Positions 19,377-28,081 of a stretch of 64,000 nt of DNA are shown one piece after another. The position numbers and the translations under genes were made by a program. Source of the stretch: Nostoc sp. FACHB-280 (lineage in GTDB: Bacteria; Cyanobacteriota; Cyanobacteriia; Cyanobacteriales; Nostocaceae); the NCBI RefSeq assembly GCF_014697615.1, contig NZ_JACJSD010000008.1, positions 162,663-226,662 of the forward strand. The letters are read 5' to 3'. How positions within the stretch are numbered: position 1 is the stretch's first letter; each line of letters opens with the position of its first letter. The notes beneath the pieces were generated by a model. It had not been told where the DNA came from. It made no database searches and was given only the letters and a program-made list of their open reading frames with translations.

Positions 19377-21044
19377 ATGGCGAATTTAATTGAATTTAAA
19401 TTGTTTGCGCCTCAAAATGAGCAGGCAAGTTTAATTGGTTCTTTTTCTCAATGGCAGGATATACAATTAGAAAAAAATGAAGATGGTTATTTTCAAACTC
19501 AAATACCCTTAGAAGATGGAATTTATTCATATAAATTTCGGGTGCAAACAAAAAGTCCACAGTTTGCACTGAATGAATGGGTAGATGTTATTGATCCCTA
19601 CGCTACAGATATTGATGAAGCTAGAGAATGTGGAATTATTCGGATAAAGCATGGTGAACGAATTGTTGACACATATATTTGGCAGTATGATGATCAGGCT
19701 TTGCCAGATAATGAAGAATTAGTAATTTATGAATTGCATATTGCCGACTTTACTGGCGATGAAAATGCGCCTGATAAACGTGGTAAATATTTAGGTGCGA
19801 TCGCTAAACTAGATTATCTCAAGGAATTAGGCATCAATGCCATTGAATTAATGCCTGTGAATGAGTATCCTGGCGATTATAGTTGGGGTTATAAAGTCCG
19901 CCATTTCTTCGCTACAGAATCTAGTTACGGCACTACCGAAGATTTAAAATTATTTATTGATGAATGTCATGCTAGAGGCATTCGGGTATTTCTCGATGGC
20001 ATTTATAATCACACAGATGAAGAATGTCCGTTAATGCTGATAGACAGAAATTATTGGTATTACGAACATAAACACTATCCTGAAGACCCTGATAATTATT
20101 GGGGGCCAGAGTTTAACTATAATAATTACGATGAAAAGTTAGATATCAAACCAGCCTGGAAATATGTTGGTGATGTTGTGCAGTTTTGGATTCAGGAATA
20201 TCATATCGATGGAATTCGGTTTGATGCAGTGCGTCAGTTAGCCAACTTTGAATTTTTAGCATGGCTGGCGCAAACAGCCAAACAAAGCGCCGCACCAAAA
20301 CAGTTTTACAATATTGCCGAACACATTCCCGATACTAACACTGTAGTCCAACCCGATGGGCCTTTAGATGGTTGTTGGCATGAGAGTTTTCATTACTTTA
20401 TTATTCCGCTAATTTGTGGAGAAAAATTAGAATTAGAAGAAGTAATCTCGGTATTAGACCCCAGAAAACAAGGTTACGCCACCAGCATCAACGTTATCAA
20501 TTATTTAGCAACCCATGACCGTGAACATCTCTTGAGAGAATTAGGCGATCGCGGTATCTTTGATCAAGACGCATTTACCAGAGCTAAATTAGCAGCCGTC
20601 ATCTTGATGACAGCAATGGGTATACCAATGCTCTGGATGGGAGATGAATTTGGTGAATATCAACAAAAAAGTAAAAGCGTCACTCAACCCAAAAAAATTA
20701 ATTGGTCTTTACTAGCCAATGACCAAAATCGTGAGTTATTTCAGCATTATCAAAAACTCATCGCCTTACGTCAGCAAACACCAGCTTTGCAAAGCGACAA
20801 CATTGAGTTTTTCTACACCGATACTCAAGCTCAAGTCTTAGCTTATATTCGTTGGGATGAACAAGGTTCTCAAGTTGCTGTCGTCATTAACTTTTCTGAA
20901 CAACATCTCACTGATTATCTTATTCCTAATTTTCCCATTGCAGAATCTTGGTGTGATTGCTTTGATAACTCACAAGTCCAAGTTAATGAAGATAATTTAG
21001 TAACTAATATCCCAAGTTATACCGCCAAGATATTCATTTCTTAA
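19377..21044 (+). CDS. Alpha-amylase family (GH13) glycoside hydrolase with N-terminal CBM48-like domain
   Basis: This 555-residue enzyme counts from MANLIEFKLFAP. The first ~90 residues resemble an early-set/CBM48 domain (ASLIGSFSQWQDIQLEKNEDGYF), as in glucan branching and debranching enzymes. The barrel follows, with NAIELMPVNEYPG, VFLDGIYNHTDE, GIRFDAVRQL (nucleophile Asp283), FYNIAEHIPD (acid/base Glu) and LATHDREHLL (third acidic residue). It is shorter than a classical GlgB, so it may be a GH13 hydrolase or transglycosidase rather than the main branching enzyme. It acts on alpha-glucans, probably in the cytoplasm because no signal peptide is seen. Confidence 0.9.
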   Translation: MANLIEFKLFAPQNEQASLIGSFSQWQDIQLEKNEDGYFQTQIPLEDGIYSYKFRVQTKSPQFALNEWVDVIDPYATDIDEARECGIIRIKHGERIVDTYIWQYDDQALPDNEELVIYELHIADFTGDENAPDKRGKYLGAIAKLDYLKELGINAIELMPVNEYPGDYSWGYKVRHFFATESSYGTTEDLKLFIDECHARGIRVFLDGIYNHTDEECPLMLIDRNYWYYEHKHYPEDPDNYWGPEFNYNNYDEKLDIKPAWKYVGDVVQFWIQEYHIDGIRFDAVRQLANFEFLAWLAQTAKQSAAPKQFYNIAEHIPDTNTVVQPDGPLDGCWHESFHYFIIPLICGEKLELEEVISVLDPRKQGYATSINVINYLATHDREHLLRELGDRGIFDQDAFTRAKLAAVILMTAMGIPMLWMGDEFGEYQQKSKSVTQPKKINWSLLANDQNRELFQHYQKLIALRQQTPALQSDNIEFFYTDTQAQVLAYIRWDEQGSQVAVVINFSEQHLTDYLIPNFPIAESWCDCFDNSQVQVNEDNLVTNIPSYTAKIFIS

Positions 21045-21186
21045 TACTGTTTCTTGATCAAGATACAATTTAGCAGTAGAGAGGTTGTATACAACCTCTC
21101 TACTGGATTTATTTAGTGCGGAATTGGCGCTGAGAAAAATTTTGTGTTATGGTGTCGTCTTTTACAGGGTTCCCTACTAACAAATC

Positions 21187-21930
21187 ATGATTAAGCGCCG
21201 CCAATTCCCCAAATCTTTAGTCATTTTATGTTTATTCGCAGCATTGGGAATTGATTTAGTCAATCCTCAAGTTGTTGCTCAAACTAGCATCAAGACATCT
21301 TTCGCCAAAAGTGTAGCATTTACCTGCAATGAAAGTGAAGCCAGCATCAAAGCAAAAAACGGGCCGAAAATATCAATAGGTGCAAAAACCATCTATATTG
21401 GTTATCAACAAGTATCATCTCAAAACCAAGATCCCCGACTCATTCGCTTTGATAATGGTGTAAGAAAATGGTGTCGCAGTGACTACGAAACCACCATTGA
21501 TGATGGTAGAGGTTACGGCTTGTTGTGGGATGGGAGTAACGTTTTATATGGCGTTTTTTCTTCGACTGGTAGCCAACCTGGTAACGATTTTCGCCGCTTT
21601 GCTAAGAACGGTTGGCTATCTTCTTATGGTAATGGTGGCGGTGCAAAAGTAGCCGTTATCGCCCGCATTAATCCGAGCAATGGTAGCATTTTATCTGCGA
21701 CATTTGTTACTGCTAAAAAGCCCAATGATGGTAAAACTAACTCTTTAGCTGTTACTAACTTATCATGGAACGGCACAACTTTAAAAGTATTAGCAGATTC
21801 ATGGTGGAGTCCACAGCGTGCTGATAAAAATTCTATGAGTTGTACTGGTTCATCACCTTATAAATACACAGCTATATTTACTGGTGATTTAACAAAAGTA
21901 AACTCGGCTTCCGCAGTTAATTGTAAATAA
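21187..21930 (+). CDS. Secreted hypothetical protein
   Basis: This 247-residue protein begins with a basic stretch and a hydrophobic core (MIKRRQFPKSLVILCLFAALG) followed by VVAQTS, a likely signal peptide. The mature part is rich in Gly, Ser, Asn and Trp. Repeated short strands such as GLLWDGSNVLYGVFSS and LSWNGTTLKVLADSWWS suggest a beta-rich extracytoplasmic domain. Four cysteines (in TCNES, KWCRSD, MSCTGS and the final VNCK) could form disulfides. I do not recognise the family. It is a single gene between GH13 and a strong AT-rich hairpin, in the normal composition of the window. Confidence 0.75.
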   Translation: MIKRRQFPKSLVILCLFAALGIDLVNPQVVAQTSIKTSFAKSVAFTCNESEASIKAKNGPKISIGAKTIYIGYQQVSSQNQDPRLIRFDNGVRKWCRSDYETTIDDGRGYGLLWDGSNVLYGVFSSTGSQPGNDFRRFAKNGWLSSYGNGGGAKVAVIARINPSNGSILSATFVTAKKPNDGKTNSLAVTNLSWNGTTLKVLADSWWSPQRADKNSMSCTGSSPYKYTAIFTGDLTKVNSASAVNCK

Positions 21931-22016
21931 GAAGATTACAGGTTACAGGTTACAGGTTACAGGTGATGAAAAGGGGTGTGAGGGTATAAGGGTTTTGAGT
22001 ACCTACATTCCTACGG

Positions 22017-22063
22017 AAAAGTCAAAAGTCAAAAAGTAAGATAATTTTTGACTTTTGACTTTT
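22017..22063. terminator. 19-bp AT-rich stem between convergent genes
   Basis: Bases 22017-22035 pair perfectly with 22045-22063 (AAAAGTCAAAAG type arms) around a 9-nt loop, with T-runs on either strand. It lies between the ends of the rightward secreted-protein gene and leftward asnS, so it can act as a bidirectional terminator. The preceding bases 21933-21966 are a GGTTACA tandem repeat. Confidence 0.65.
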
Positions 22064-22102
22064 GACTTAATTTTCTCCCCACACCTTCCTTTCTATCCCT
22101 AA

Positions 22103-23494
22103 CTAAAATTCAGCATTTTGTGGTGTGCGTGGGAACGGAATCACATCACGAATATTCCCCATACCTGTCATAAATTGCACGAGTCTTTCAAAACCTAAAC
22201 CAAAACCCGCATGAGGTACAGTACCGAAACGGCGCAAGTCTAAATACCACCATAAATCTTCGGGTTTCATTCCTTGGGCTATTACCCGACGTTCTAGCAC
22301 ATCTAAACGTTCTTCTCTTTGAGAACCGCCGATAATTTCCCCAATTTTGGGTGCGAGAATATCCATTGCGCGGACGGTTTTTTCATCGTCATTCAACCGC
22401 ATATAAAATGCTTTGATTTGCGCGGGATAATCTGTGACAATTACTGGCTTTTTAAATAGTTGTTCTGCCAGATAACGCTCATGCTCTGATTGTAAATCTA
22501 AGCCCCAACTTACAGGATATTCAAATTTAACATCAGCTTTTTCTAATAATTTGATGGCATCTGTATAAGTCAGCCGTTCAAATTGATTGTTAACAATATT
22601 TTCGGCTGTGGCTAAAACGGTATTATCAATACGTTCATTGAAAAACTGCATATCTTCTGGGCATTTTTCTAACACATAATTAAAAATATGCTTGAGAAAT
22701 GCCTCTGCTAAATCCATATCACCTTCTAAGTCACAAAATGCCATTTCTGGCTCAACCATCCAAAATTCTGCGAGGTGGCGGGAGGTGTTAGAATTTTCGG
22801 CGCGGAAGGTGGGGCCAAAAGTATAGACATTAGAAAACGCCATCGCCATAACTTCGGCTTCTAACTGTCCACTAACTGTTAAATAAGTGGGTTTGGCAAA
22901 AAAGTCTTGAGTGTAATCTACAGCTTGATTATCAGTGCGGGGAACGTTTTTGAGATCGAAACTGGTAACGCTAAATAATTCACCTGCACCTTCGCAATCA
23001 CTGGCGGTAATAATGGGGGTGTGTACCCACAAAAAGCCCCGTTCTTGAAAGAATTGGTGAATGGCTGCTGAACAGGCGTTTCGGACGCGGAAAACTGCAC
23101 CAAAGGAATTTGTGCGCGATCGCAAATGTCCAATCGTGCGTAAAAATTCAAAAGAGTGGCGTTTCTTTTGCAATGGATAAGTTTCGGGATCAGCTTCACC
23201 GTAGACTTTCACCGCCTCGGCTTTTAATTCAATACGCTGTCCTTTTCCTTGGGAAGCTACCAGTACCCCGTTAACTTCCACCGACGCACCTGTATTCAGT
23301 CTTTTCAAAATCGCCTCATAGTCGGGCAAATCTTGATTGATGACAACTTGCAAATTCGCTAGTGATGAACCATCATTGACTTCAATAAAGGCAAATCCTT
23401 TCAAGTCACGCTTTGTTCTTACCCAGCCTTGAACTACAAGAGACTCATCAGGTTGACCACTTCGCAATATTTCTGCAATTCGTCTATCTACCAT
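22103..23494 (-). CDS. asnS: Asparaginyl-tRNA synthetase
   Basis: This class IIb synthetase charges tRNA-Asn with asparagine. The start [13 protein letters not shown] at 23494 is preferred over three extra codons upstream. The N-terminal OB-fold anticodon domain ([24 protein letters not shown]) is followed by the catalytic core, with motif 2 in [21 protein letters not shown] and motif 3 in [15 protein letters not shown]. The C-terminal [18 protein letters not shown] is typical of AsnRS rather than AspRS. The length (463 residues) is normal. It is transcribed leftward as a single gene, with the coiled-coil gene at 23583 convergent neither way but on the same strand upstream. Confidence 0.96.
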   Translation of the reverse strand: MVDRRIAEILRSGQPDESLVVQGWVRTKRDLKGFAFIEVNDGSSLANLQVVINQDLPDYEAILKRLNTGASVEVNGVLVASQGKGQRIELKAEAVKVYGEADPETYPLQKKRHSFEFLRTIGHLRSRTNSFGAVFRVRNACSAAIHQFFQERGFLWVHTPIITASDCEGAGELFSVTSFDLKNVPRTDNQAVDYTQDFFAKPTYLTVSGQLEAEVMAMAFSNVYTFGPTFRAENSNTSRHLAEFWMVEPEMAFCDLEGDMDLAEAFLKHIFNYVLEKCPEDMQFFNERIDNTVLATAENIVNNQFERLTYTDAIKLLEKADVKFEYPVSWGLDLQSEHERYLAEQLFKKPVIVTDYPAQIKAFYMRLNDDEKTVRAMDILAPKIGEIIGGSQREERLDVLERRVIAQGMKPEDLWWYLDLRRFGTVPHAGFGLGFERLVQFMTGMGNIRDVIPFPRTPQNAEF

Positions 23495-23582
23495 AATACG
23501 CAATCGATATGACTTCGATATAAGGAATACAACTATTCTAAGAATGCTAACAGCTAATTCAAGCTAAAATCCAAAATTCAGC

Positions 23583-23951
23583 TTACCCAGCCCAGGATCT
23601 TAATATCCAGCCTATGATAACGCCCATTCCACCAAAGCGGACGATTTGCCAGAAAGGTTTTTTTAAGCTACGCCAAGAAAATAACCGACTTTCTAAATTG
23701 GTTTCTAGCAAATCCAATTGTTTTTGAATTTGTTGTAACTCAGCTTTGATTTGTGGTGTTTGGGGTTTATTGTCTCTTAGTTCCTGCTTTTTTTGTTGCC
23801 ATTCTGCCTTTTGCTGTTGATCCTGCTTAACTTGAGTGTATCGTTCTTTAATTAAGATGAGCGATCGCTCGACTTGGGCTAATTCTTGCTCAAAATCTGG
23901 CTCTTGATTTTCTTCGGCTGAAGGATTATGTGATTTTTTAGGCGGCTTCAT
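23583..23951 (-). CDS. Small coiled-coil protein with C-terminal membrane anchor
   Basis: This is a 122-residue protein of unknown function. Residues about 17-90 are charged and glutamine-rich with heptad-like spacing (EQELAQVERSLILIKERY, ELQQIQKQLDLLETNLESR), predicting a coiled coil. The C-terminus IVRFGGMGVIIGWILRSWAG is a single transmembrane anchor. The organisation suggests a membrane-tethered scaffold, but no family name is offered. It starts 88 bases upstream of asnS on the same strand and could share its transcript. Confidence 0.75.
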   Translation of the reverse strand: MKPPKKSHNPSAEENQEPDFEQELAQVERSLILIKERYTQVKQDQQQKAEWQQKKQELRDNKPQTPQIKAELQQIQKQLDLLETNLESRLFSWRSLKKPFWQIVRFGGMGVIIGWILRSWAG

Positions 23952-24000
23952 TGACTGGTAGTAAATTAAGATAAATGTAACGTGATGTGCAACTTATTTT

Positions 24001-24090
24001 TCAACCCCTCTCCAAACCTCTCCCCTAAGAGGAGAGAGGCTTTGATTCTTGCTCCCCTTCCCTTGTAGGGAAGGGGTTGGGGGTTAGGTT
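24001..24090. repeat. CCCCTCTCC/GGGGTTGGGGG palindromic repeat
   Basis: A repetitive block with two small hairpins (CTCCCCTAAGAGGAG and CCCCTTCCCTTGTAGGGAAGGGG) lies between divergent genes. It is non-coding. Hairpin repeats of this style are common between cyanobacterial genes. Confidence 0.6.
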
Positions 24091-24169
24091 TGAGGGAAAG
24101 TTGCACACGGCGTAAATGTAAGCTTTGCCAATAGTTAAAAGCTACTAGTCAATCCCCAAATGTATAGAT

Positions 24170-24511
24170 ATGGAATCTCTTAATACTCAGCACTCAGCAC
24201 TCAGCGAGAAGTTGCGTGCGGGGGTTTCCCCCGTTGAGCAAACTTCGGTGACTCAGCACCCAGAACTCAGCACTCAAGAACTAGCACAAGCCCTCATGGA
24301 AAGACTCACCATCTCTCCTAACGATTGGCATCGCCTCAAGTCTAACCGCAATTCTCGTGCTAGTGAACAAGTAGCCGCAGCACTGGTATATCTTCTCAAA
24401 AATCAACCAGAAGAAGCCCTTCCCCGCCTCGAACAAGCTGTGGGTTGGTTGAATAAATCAATATCTGCACCCCCATGTCCTACACATGGACACAAGGAAA
24501 TTAAAAGTTAA
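24170..24511 (+). CDS. Small conserved hypothetical protein with repeat-derived N-terminus
   Basis: This is a 113-residue protein. Residues from about 42 on (LAQALMERLTISPNDWHRLKSNR...ALVYLLKNQPEEALPRLEQAVGWLN) look like a compact conserved helical domain known to me from cyanobacterial hypothetical proteins (possibly DUF6439; not certain). The first ~40 residues are encoded by repetitive DNA: ACTCAGC heptamers (STQHSAL-type peptide) and a GCGGGGGTTTCCCCCG palindrome. The native start may therefore have been altered, or lie at the internal ATG at 24296. It is convergent with the anti-sigma-like gene, and its stop codon lies in the shared hairpin. Confidence 0.65.
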   Translation: MESLNTQHSALSEKLRAGVSPVEQTSVTQHPELSTQELAQALMERLTISPNDWHRLKSNRNSRASEQVAAALVYLLKNQPEEALPRLEQAVGWLNKSISAPPCPTHGHKEIKS

Positions 24512-24560
24512 AAGTCAAAAGAATAAAAACTTTTGCCTTTTACTTTTTGACTTTTAACTT
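24505..24560. terminator. 16-bp AT-rich stem between convergent genes
   Basis: Bases 24505-24520 pair perfectly with 24545-24560 (AAGTTAAAAGTCAAAA against its complement). The rightward gene's stop codon (24509-24511) lies inside the left arm, and the leftward gene ends three bases beyond the right arm. This suits a bidirectional terminator and resembles the hairpin at 22017-22063. Confidence 0.6.
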
Positions 24561-24562
24561 GT

Positions 24563-25012
24563 TCATCGCCTCAAAGACAACCGGGGGCGATTTTCCATTT
24601 GTTTACACAATCGTAATTCTGTACCTTTGCGGCCCCATTCTACTTGATCAAAAATTTGATGAAGTAAACATAAACCGCGACCACTTTCTGATTCATCAGG
24701 TGGTAAATAGTCTGTCGCTTCTTTATCAGAACTTGGTTCTGGTGTAAAGCCTTTTCCTTGGTCGGAAATTACCCACCAATATTGATTATCTATCAGCGAA
24801 AAACGGACTACGACTCTTTTACTGGGGTCGAGATTATTACCATGTTTGGCGGCATTTACTAAGGCTTCTTGGAGTCCTAGCCGCAATTCTGCTTGTAATT
24901 TTGCTGGAATTTCTGCCAGCAGTAAATCTAATATGGGACAAAGATATAGAGTAGAGGCAAAGCTAAGTGTGCCCCAATAACGTCCAACTGGACGGAGCGA
25001 AATACTAATCAC
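24563..25012 (-). CDS. Anti-sigma-regulatory-factor-type ATP-binding protein (RsbW-like)
   Basis: This 149-residue protein is a stand-alone HATPase_c domain of the RsbW/SpoIIAB type. The N box is in LGLQEALVNAAKHGNNLDPSK, the G1 box in WWVISDQGKGF and the G2 region in ESGRGLCLLHQIFDQV. Such proteins are serine kinases that bind sigma factors or anti-anti-sigma partners. Partner genes are not adjacent. The open frame begins with GTG at 25012 (MISISLRPVGRYWG); no strong ribosome-binding site is visible, so the start could be a little different. It is convergent with the small gene at 24170. Confidence 0.85.
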   Translation of the reverse strand: MISISLRPVGRYWGTLSFASTLYLCPILDLLLAEIPAKLQAELRLGLQEALVNAAKHGNNLDPSKRVVVRFSLIDNQYWWVISDQGKGFTPEPSSDKEATDYLPPDESESGRGLCLLHQIFDQVEWGRKGTELRLCKQMENRPRLSLRR

Positions 25013-25444
25013 AAGAGAAACCCCATAGCTTTCAGTTAGCTAGACATCAGTTTGCTTGTACGCGCACCCTGACAAAATTGGAGGTGGTCATGCTGCCTTC
25101 AAACTTGCGTCTTTTATACTAGTTTTGAAAATGCTAGGGAGCATTTACTCTATTTATGAAATTTGATTGTTGATACATAAAACGGCTTTTAAAAATCTGC
25201 GATCGCAGCCAGCAAATTAAAATATGCTGAAAATTTTTGAGAACTATTAGAGTGAGTTTTGTATTGCCGATTTTGGTGTCAGACAACCTTATTCATAATC
25301 AATGAGAGTCTATGCAACTTTAGTTGTTTTAACAAAATCATTTCTATGTTTTAGGTTAATTCGATTTTAGCATTGTTACTATGCAAGAGACTACAAATTT
25401 GCAATTTAAGATTTTGATAAAGAGTGAGTACTCTTATTTAAATG
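25013..25444. other. Intergenic region, no gene seen
   Basis: AT-rich DNA lies between the end of the leftward RlmD-type gene and the start of the leftward anti-sigma-like gene. It contains one HIP1-like site (25200-25206). It presumably carries the promoter of the gene at 24563. No tRNA, hairpin of note or conserved small ORF is visible. Confidence 0.4.
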
Positions 25445-26806
25445 TCATAACACAAGAAAGGCAGCAGCTTCTACATGAGATGTTTGTGGAAAGAAATCAG
25501 CAGGTTGCACCCTTGTAACTTTATATAGCCCTCCTTCACATAACAACTTCAAGTCACGCGCAAGTGTGGCTACTTTACAGCTGACGTAAACGATGCGGGC
25601 AGGTTTCGATCGCAGTAATGAATCGATGACAGTGCGATCGCATCCCTTACGTGGTGGATCAAGTATGACCACATTAGGTATTATTCCCATTTGCGGCAGT
25701 AAATTCTCTACCGCACCAACTTGAAATGTTACGTTATGTATACTGTTGCGATTCGCATTCAAAATTGCTTGTTCAACTGCTTCAGCTTGTAATTCCAGTC
25801 CAAATGCTTGGCGTACCTGCTGGGCTAAAGGCAGAGTTAACGTCCCAATTCCACAATAAGCGTCAACTAGTACCTCATTTCCTTGGAGGTTAAGTTCTGC
25901 CTGAATGACTTCTAACAGTGCTTCGGCTGTTTCCGTAGAAACTTGGAAAAATGTATCGGGGCGGACTTGAAATTCTAAATTGGCAAATTGTTCTCTCAGA
26001 TAAGGAACTCCAGCAATAGTACGAGTTTCCCTACCAAAAATGGCATTAGTGCGTTCTGGGTTGCGATTTAAAGAAACTCCCACCAATTGCGGATATCGCT
26101 GCAACCATACCTCGGCTTGTTCCGTAATTCCCGCTAAGTGCCAATCTGTCACCACCAAAGTCAACAGCATTTCTCCCGTCCGGCGGCCGATGCGTAAACC
26201 TAAATGGCGAATTTGCCCTTGGTGGCGTTGTTCGTTGTAAATTTTCCAGCCACGCTTTTGAATGTCTTGCTTGACTTCCGCAAGCAGAGGATTTAAGCGC
26301 GAATCCTGCACAGGGCATTGATTTAAGTTCACTAAATGGTGACTACCCTTTTGGTAATATCCCGCCTGTACTTGCCCGGTAGTAGAAACACTGACAGGAT
26401 AAGTAGATTTATTGCGGTATCCCAGGGGTGACACAGCTGCCAATACAGGATCTACTGACGGTGCAGTAAAACCACCAATACGTTGTAAAGCTTGGATAAC
26501 TTGATTGCGTTTCGCTTCTAGCTGATATTCATAATCAATATGCTGCCACTGACAACCACCACACTTATCAGCCACAATACAGCTTGGCCGAATGCGGTGC
26601 GGTGATGGCTGCAATAGCTCGATGAGTTTGCCGTGAGCATATTTTGGCTTGACGTGTAATAAACGTACCACGACGCGATCACCAGGGACAGTATCTGGTA
26701 CAAATACAACCCGCTCATCATAGCGACCGACCCCATCACCAGTATCACTGAGATCAGCGATCGCTACTTCAATTAATTCACCTTGTTTCCAAATATTATT
26801 CGTCAT
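25445..26806 (-). CDS. rlmD: 23S rRNA (uracil-C5)-methyltransferase, RlmD/RumA type
   Basis: This 453-residue SAM-dependent RNA m5U methyltransferase has an N-terminal TRAM domain (about 5-62, GELIEVAIADLSDTGDGVGRYDERVVFVP). Its 4Fe-4S ligands are Cys76, Cys82 and Cys85 in CIVADKCGGCQWQH, with a fourth in LNQCPVQ. The methyltransferase core shows VDAYCGIGTLTLPLA (SAM loop), ILDPPRKGCDRTVID (motif IV) and the catalytic cysteine in IVYVSCKVATLARDL. By family it methylates a uridine of 23S rRNA (U1939 or U747 in E. coli terms) or tRNA U54; the exact target cannot be told. It is full length and stands alone. Confidence 0.92.
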   Translation of the reverse strand: MTNNIWKQGELIEVAIADLSDTGDGVGRYDERVVFVPDTVPGDRVVVRLLHVKPKYAHGKLIELLQPSPHRIRPSCIVADKCGGCQWQHIDYEYQLEAKRNQVIQALQRIGGFTAPSVDPVLAAVSPLGYRNKSTYPVSVSTTGQVQAGYYQKGSHHLVNLNQCPVQDSRLNPLLAEVKQDIQKRGWKIYNEQRHQGQIRHLGLRIGRRTGEMLLTLVVTDWHLAGITEQAEVWLQRYPQLVGVSLNRNPERTNAIFGRETRTIAGVPYLREQFANLEFQVRPDTFFQVSTETAEALLEVIQAELNLQGNEVLVDAYCGIGTLTLPLAQQVRQAFGLELQAEAVEQAILNANRNSIHNVTFQVGAVENLLPQMGIIPNVVILDPPRKGCDRTVIDSLLRSKPARIVYVSCKVATLARDLKLLCEGGLYKVTRVQPADFFPQTSHVEAAAFLVL

Positions 26807-26937
26807 TTGTCAATAGTCATTTGTCATTTGTAACAAATTATTCTCCCCTGCACCCTTGCACCCCTACCCCCCTGCTTCCCTTCTGTACCTCCAACTCGTT
26901 AAACTAGCAAATAATATTTCTCGTGATTACAATAATC

Positions 26938-27423
26938 ATGACTGTAATTAGCCAAGTTATTCTCAAAGCCGACGACGAACTGCGTTATCCCAGCAGTGGC
27001 GAACTCAAAAGTATCAAAGACTTTTTGCAAACAGGTGAGCAACGGACTCGTATTGCTGCTACCCTGTCCGAAAATGAAAAAAAGATAGTTCAGGAAGCCA
27101 CCAAGCAACTTTGGCAGAAGCGTCCTGATTTTATCGCACCCGGTGGCAATGCCTATGGTGAACGCCAACGTGCATTGTGTATCCGTGACTTTGGCTGGTA
27201 TTTACGCCTGATTACCTACGGCGTACTTGCTGGGGACAAAGAACCAATTGAAAAAATCGGTTTAATTGGTGTGCGGGAAATGTACAACTCCCTTGGTGTT
27301 CCCGTTCCTGGAATGGTAGAAGCCATCAGTTGTCTGAAAAAAGCCTCCCTTGACTTACTCAGTGCAGACGACGCAGCCGCAGCAGCACCATACTTTGATT
27401 ACATCATTCAAGCGATGTCATAA
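26938..27423 (+). CDS. apcD: Allophycocyanin alpha-B subunit ApcD
   Basis: ApcD is the 161-residue terminal-emitter phycobiliprotein of the phycobilisome core, which passes energy mainly to photosystem I. The start [18 protein letters not shown] at 26938 is chosen over a five-residue extension. The phycocyanobilin-binding Cys81 is in [21 protein letters not shown], and GNAYGERQ and [14 protein letters not shown] are standard phycobiliprotein landmarks. The pattern of residues matches ApcD rather than ApcA. It stands alone, which is usual because apcD is separate from apcABC. The gene is intact. Confidence 0.96.
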   Translation: MTVISQVILKADDELRYPSSGELKSIKDFLQTGEQRTRIAATLSENEKKIVQEATKQLWQKRPDFIAPGGNAYGERQRALCIRDFGWYLRLITYGVLAGDKEPIEKIGLIGVREMYNSLGVPVPGMVEAISCLKKASLDLLSADDAAAAAPYFDYIIQAMS

Positions 27424-28081
27424 GCCAAAGTTTGTTTTGCTTCTTTAGATGTGTCTTCCTGTCTCCTAAAGTGAGTGCTGAGTGTTAGCACTCAAAACAT
27501 AACAACTCTAATTTGATCATACTCTCCCCACATTTGGTAGTGGCTTTGGCCATCTCTGTGTCAAGCTATCAACCAACTGTGGGGAAATTTTATTTGCTGA
27601 GGACTTACGGGTAAGGTGGAGAAGGGGGACAAGGGGGACAAGGGGGACAAGGGGGACAAGGGGGACAAGGGGGACAGGGAAGATAAGGTAGAAATATTAC
27701 TTCCTTGTCTACCCCCTCAACCTTGTCTACCTTGTCTACCTTGTCTACTCCCTCAACTCCCACTCCCAAATACAAAAAGCCGACAGTTTTTCATCAAAGC
27801 TGTCGGCGATTAGTGTGTTCCCTATTAATGACTCGGCTAGAGTTCAGTTGTATGTAATTATGCCAATTTGCCAAAGGGCAAGAGACGATCTCAATCATAT
27901 TTCTATGTGATTGTCGTCACTTGAGTGTTACTATCGAGCGGTATCTACTTAAGTGTGTAACAACGGACAAGCTTAGAGCTACAACAGCAGTTACAGATGG
28001 GGAAAAACAAAGTACAAATAGCCAATGACTATTGACCATTAACTATAAAATAGTCTTCTGTCCCCTTGGTGCATTATTCCC
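27424..28081. other. Repeat-rich intergenic region between apcD and purL
   Basis: No credible gene is present. It contains six tandem copies of the 9-mer AAGGGGGAC at 27622-27675, then a C/T-rich CCTTGTCTAC repeat (27701-27748) that is roughly its complement. A stem GCCGACAG/CTGTCGGC lies at 27779-27807. The promoter of purL should lie in the last 200 bases. A 65-codon frame (27616-27813) reads the 9-mer as KGD repeats and is rejected. Confidence 0.55.
27622..27675. repeat. Six tandem copies of AAGGGGGAC
   Basis: Perfect 9-bp tandem repeats run from 27622 to 27675 and are followed by degenerate copies. Related GGGACAAGG tracts occur at 33656-33688 and 42225-42246. They are non-coding and likely vary in copy number between strains. 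Confidence 0.9.

Noticed and set aside
27616..27813. 65-codon frame with KGD tandem repeats
   Set aside because: It is a direct reading of the AAGGGGGAC 9-mer and the following C/T-rich repeat, with no start signal; intergenic DNA fits better.
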